NCBI GenBank assembly: GCA_030616025.1
Contig: JAUWYD010000052.1
Location: 1 to 7,296 of the forward strand
DNA length: 7,296 nucleotides
Reading direction: 5' to 3'
From: Chloroflexota bacterium
Lineage (GTDB): Bacteria > Chloroflexota > Anaerolineae > UBA7937 > B3-Chlor
Positions within the stretch are counted from its first letter, which is position 1. Each line of letters begins with the position of its first letter. Shown here piece by piece: positions 5,695 through 7,296 of this stretch. Made by a program: the position numbers and the translations under genes. Below the pieces are notes generated by a model. It was not told the DNA's origin, made no database searches, and saw only the letters and a program-made list of their open reading frames with translations.

Positions 5695-5875
5695 ACCGCC
5701 GAATCCGGTGGAGGTTTCTCAAGCGCTCGACAGAAGCAGTCTACCATGTATCAACCTAGAGGGCAAGGAACGACGTATCTTGTGAGCGAGCACGATTCCC
5801 TGGCTAACGCCGTTGGGGCGCGCTACTACCCGGCAGGTAGGTGACAAGGGCAGCAAGCTGTGACGAATAGGGCGA

Positions 5876-5919
5876 GGTTCCGGCAAACCCGCGCTCCGTT
5901 CTCTCGCCTTGCCGGAGCC
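5876..5919. repeat. Inverted repeat with 11-bp arms downstream of the lipoprotein gene
   Basis: GGTTCCGGCAA (5876-5886) pairs with TTGCCGGAGCC (5909-5919) with one T-G wobble and a 22-nt loop. It lies 55 nt past the stop of the minus-strand lipoprotein gene. It could end or protect that transcript, although no T-run follows. Confidence 0.5.
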
Positions 5920-5924
5920 CATCG

Positions 5925-5936
5925 CTCGCGCGCGAG
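5925..5936. repeat. Perfect 12-bp GC palindrome
   Basis: CTCGCGCGCGAG reads the same on both strands. It sits between the lipoprotein stop and the 5876-5919 inverted repeat. It could be a protein-binding site or part of a composite terminator; no function can be assigned from sequence. Confidence 0.4.
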
Positions 5937-5973
5937 GGCCTGGACTGCAACGACTGGCCTTGGCTCCCGTGAG

Positions 5974-6903
5974 TCAGATTGTCCACTCATCATGAACGAC
6001 AGCGACCAGATACCAGGCTGCTTCATTCTCCTCCAGCACCAACCGCAGGCTCCGCCAGTCCAAGCCCACGAACTGCGGATCGAATCCCTCGAAATGATAT
6101 TCTATGGTGATCGCCTGCGGATAAGCCTCTGAGATATTGTTGATCGTGTTACCCATCCCTATCGTCTCGTTGAAGCCGACCACATGCGGGCGAGCGAAAT
6201 CGGCATCATAGATGAACCTATCATAGTATTCCCGAAATGTGAACCGGATAGGTTCGCCCGATCCGTCAAAGGCCCCCCATGAATAGACGGTTTGATCAGC
6301 AAGGAGATCCTTGACGCGCTCTGCACTGAAGACGAGATCCTCACCCCGCACATAGGTATAGGGAGAGAAGCGGACGCCTATGTCTGGATGCACCAGGCTG
6401 GCCAAGGTCGTCAGGTCTTCATCTTTGATGGCCATGATGATTTCCGCGGCGCGAACCGCGGCCTCGGCCCTCACCGAGCCGACTTGGCGAGCCAGGTAGT
6501 TGCTGTTCGCCCAGCCCGTGACGTCCTCGTACCGGATCGGTACCCACACTTCGCCGTCCACCTCTCGGCCGGAGCCGGTCACGTGAACATCCATCCCGCA
6601 GGGAGGAATGGTGCCGACGGTGGGATGGGTCACACCCGCCTGTGCGCGCACGTTGAGTACGTCGTCGGTCGCCACATTGACGACAGTGTATGGTTCAGGA
6701 GTCACATCGATGGGCGGCTCGGGCGTGGGCGTGGGGGAAGGTGTGGGCGTGGCGGTTGGAGTGGGCGTATGGGTCGGTGTGGGAGAGGGGGGCGGCGGCG
6801 TCGGGGTCGGCGAGACGGGCACAGCGCACGAACTGGCCAGAAACGCTGCCACGAGAACCATACCACTGAGCACACGGTTGTGCTTGAGGAAGCGTTTCTT
6901 CAC
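5974..6903 (-). CDS. Secreted lipoprotein with Pro-Thr linker and SH3-like domain
   Basis: This 309-residue exported protein has a basic N-terminus (KKRFLKHNR), a hydrophobic core VLSGMVLVAAFLA and a lipobox-like ASSC. Cys26 is the probable lipidation site, although Ala rather than Leu at -3 is atypical. Residues 31-69 are a low-complexity Pro/Thr linker. Residues 73-137 look like a bacterial SH3 domain (VLNVRAQAG, then VTGWANSNYL). The C-terminal domain (145-309) is unfamiliar; it contains GVRFSPYTYV and WGAFDGSGEPIRFTF and ends with beta-rich sequence, perhaps an NTF2-like or cell-wall-associated fold. GTG 6903 is chosen because GGAGGAG lies just upstream and it gives a proper signal peptide. 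A longer frame from 7050 would bury the signal sequence behind 49 residues. It probably acts at the cell surface. Its substrate is unknown, and no link to the CoA genes is visible. Confidence 0.85.
   Translation of the reverse strand: MKKRFLKHNRVLSGMVLVAAFLASSCAVPVSPTPTPPPPSPTPTHTPTPTATPTPSPTPTPEPPIDVTPEPYTVVNVATDDVLNVRAQAGVTHPTVGTIPPCGMDVHVTGSGREVDGEVWVPIRYEDVTGWANSNYLARQVGSVRAEAAVRAAEIIMAIKDEDLTTLASLVHPDIGVRFSPYTYVRGEDLVFSAERVKDLLADQTVYSWGAFDGSGEPIRFTFREYYDRFIYDADFARPHVVGFNETIGMGNTINNISEAYPQAITIEYHFEGFDPQFVGLDWRSLRLVLEENEAAWYLVAVVHDEWTI
6697..6813 (-). repeat. Low-complexity Pro-Thr-coding repeat in the lipoprotein
   Basis: An imperfect run of Thr-Pro and Ser-Pro codons appears on the plus strand as repeated GTGGGCGTG-like units. 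It codes for the flexible linker (residues 31-69) between the lipid anchor and the SH3-like domain. Such runs often vary in length by slippage. Confidence 0.75.
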
Positions 6904-7203
6904 TGTTCTCCTCCTTGTCGATGCGATTTCTCGCGAATCGGCCGGGCGGTAGTAGCGCAGCCACAGTCTGTTCGTCGAATCCGCTGGGGCGAACGGCGCG
7001 TGCGTCCCCGAACCTAGGGATTTCGGAGTAGCCATCTGTTGGGAAGCCAAACCACCCGAGAAAAGCGTCTATACGACTCGCGATTGGACATCGACAGCTC
7101 TGTCAGATAGCCTCAGAATCTCACCGCGGTCATCTGTCCACTGTCCAGGCGCTATAGTTCGATGCCCGGCAACACCGGCTTGCCCCAAAAGCACGAATTC
7201 TGC
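6904..7203. other. Gap between minus-strand genes, with small repeats only
   Basis: No gene is supported here; the in-frame 5' extension of the lipoprotein (6904-7050) looks untranslated. Visible elements are a near-palindrome GACAG-CT-CTGTC (7093-7104), a tandem CTGTCCA pair (7134-7147) and a small GGCAA/TTGCC hairpin (7168-7184) just past the end of the upstream gene. No promoter close to consensus was found for the lipoprotein. Confidence 0.4.
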
Positions 7204-7296
7204 TCATTCAAGGGGCGTTGGCGGGAAGCCGCGCGCTCTGAGCCAATCGACCATCTCCAGAAGGGTCTCATCGCGGCGCCGAACGAGCGTCGCAGC
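7204..7296 (-). CDS. C-terminal end of an unidentified protein, cut by the window edge
   Basis: A minus-strand frame enters at the right edge and runs 30 codons to a TGA at 7206-7204. The residues are charged and helix-prone (RRRDETLLEMVDWLRARG), then end PPTPLE, which looks like a genuine protein tail. Codons favour G or C in the third position. It is too short to assign a family, and the gene lies mostly outside the window. It reads in the same direction as the lipoprotein gene, about 300 nt upstream of it. Confidence 0.5.
   Translation of the reverse strand, partial: AATLVRRRDETLLEMVDWLRARGFPPTPLE

Larger units (their letters stand above)
5366..5709 (-). pseudogene. Possible decayed PrpF-family isomerase remnant
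   Basis: No intact gene lies here, but minus-strand fragments in different frames resemble, in the correct order, motifs of the PrpF / methylitaconate isomerase family. TGFGGVTPL near 5709-5683 is like the N-terminal GLGG-TPLTSK motif. A piece ending RIGHPVGVIEV, in the open stretch 5558-5451 (35 codons from an ATG to TGA), is like the family's RIGHPSGVIEV. RQASRRIR, a stop, then APVSVLEP (5416-5366) is like the C-terminal RTARRIM..VYVPESVL. Stops and frameshifts separate the pieces. The whole spans about 115 codons against about 390 in a full protein, so most of the middle would be deleted. The resemblance is from memory and short, so chance remains possible. PrpF acts in the methylcitrate route of propionate breakdown, which would suit this locus. 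Confidence 0.3.

Noticed and set aside
5340..5759. 139-residue forward open frame upstream of the SucC-like gene
   Set aside because: There is no recognisable domain or good ribosome site, and minus-strand fragments in the same region resemble protein motifs better.
6697..6813. Repeat run as a CRISPR array or tandem-repeat locus
   Set aside because: Units are short, imperfect and in frame with a Pro-Thr linker; there are no spacers.
6292..7017. 241-residue forward open frame rich in Gly and Arg
   Set aside because: It is the reverse reading of the Pro-Thr-coding repeat in the lipoprotein, whose signal peptide and SH3-like motifs establish the minus strand.

Overview
The window reads as a piece of a moderately GC-rich bacterial chromosome holding a propionate/succinate (methylmalonyl-CoA) locus. 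The best guess for the host is Chloroflexota or a similar deep-branching lineage. That guess rests on a stand-alone large subunit of a B12-dependent mutase and on a secreted lipoprotein with a long Pro-Thr linker followed by an SH3-like domain. No rRNA or other taxonomic marker is present, so this is inference.

Layout. Bases 1-378 hold no convincing gene but several strong inverted repeats. A near-consensus sigma-70 promoter (379-407, + strand) and a leader of about 135 nt lead into the methylmalonyl-CoA mutase large (catalytic) subunit (550-2256) and methylmalonyl-CoA epimerase (start probably TTG 2308, end 2742). These meet, tail to tail, a three-gene minus-strand operon: a SucC-like ATP-grasp beta subunit (5335-4064), a 107-residue seven-cysteine probable iron-sulfur protein (4064-3741) and a SucD-like alpha subunit (3741-2824). 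The three genes overlap at their stop/start codons, so they look translationally coupled.

Upstream of that operon (5336-5973, minus strand) no intact gene is visible. The stretch carries a good promoter candidate (5694-5666) that would give a leader of about 320 nt, three tRNA-like hairpins, protein fragments resembling a decayed PrpF-family isomerase, and inverted repeats. Next is a complete secreted lipoprotein (6903-5974, minus strand). After a gap of about 300 nt comes the C-terminal end of another minus-strand gene (7204 to the right edge).

How it fits together. Epimerase and mutase convert (S)-methylmalonyl-CoA through the (R) form to succinyl-CoA, and the SucCD-like ligase could then interconvert succinyl-CoA and succinate with nucleotide phosphorylation. 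The B12-binding small subunit, the mutase chaperone and the propionyl-CoA carboxylase are not in the window. The most unusual item is the Cys-rich protein placed between two divergent SucC/SucD-like subunits. It suggests a non-canonical, possibly three-component acyl-CoA ligase whose substrate should not be taken for granted.
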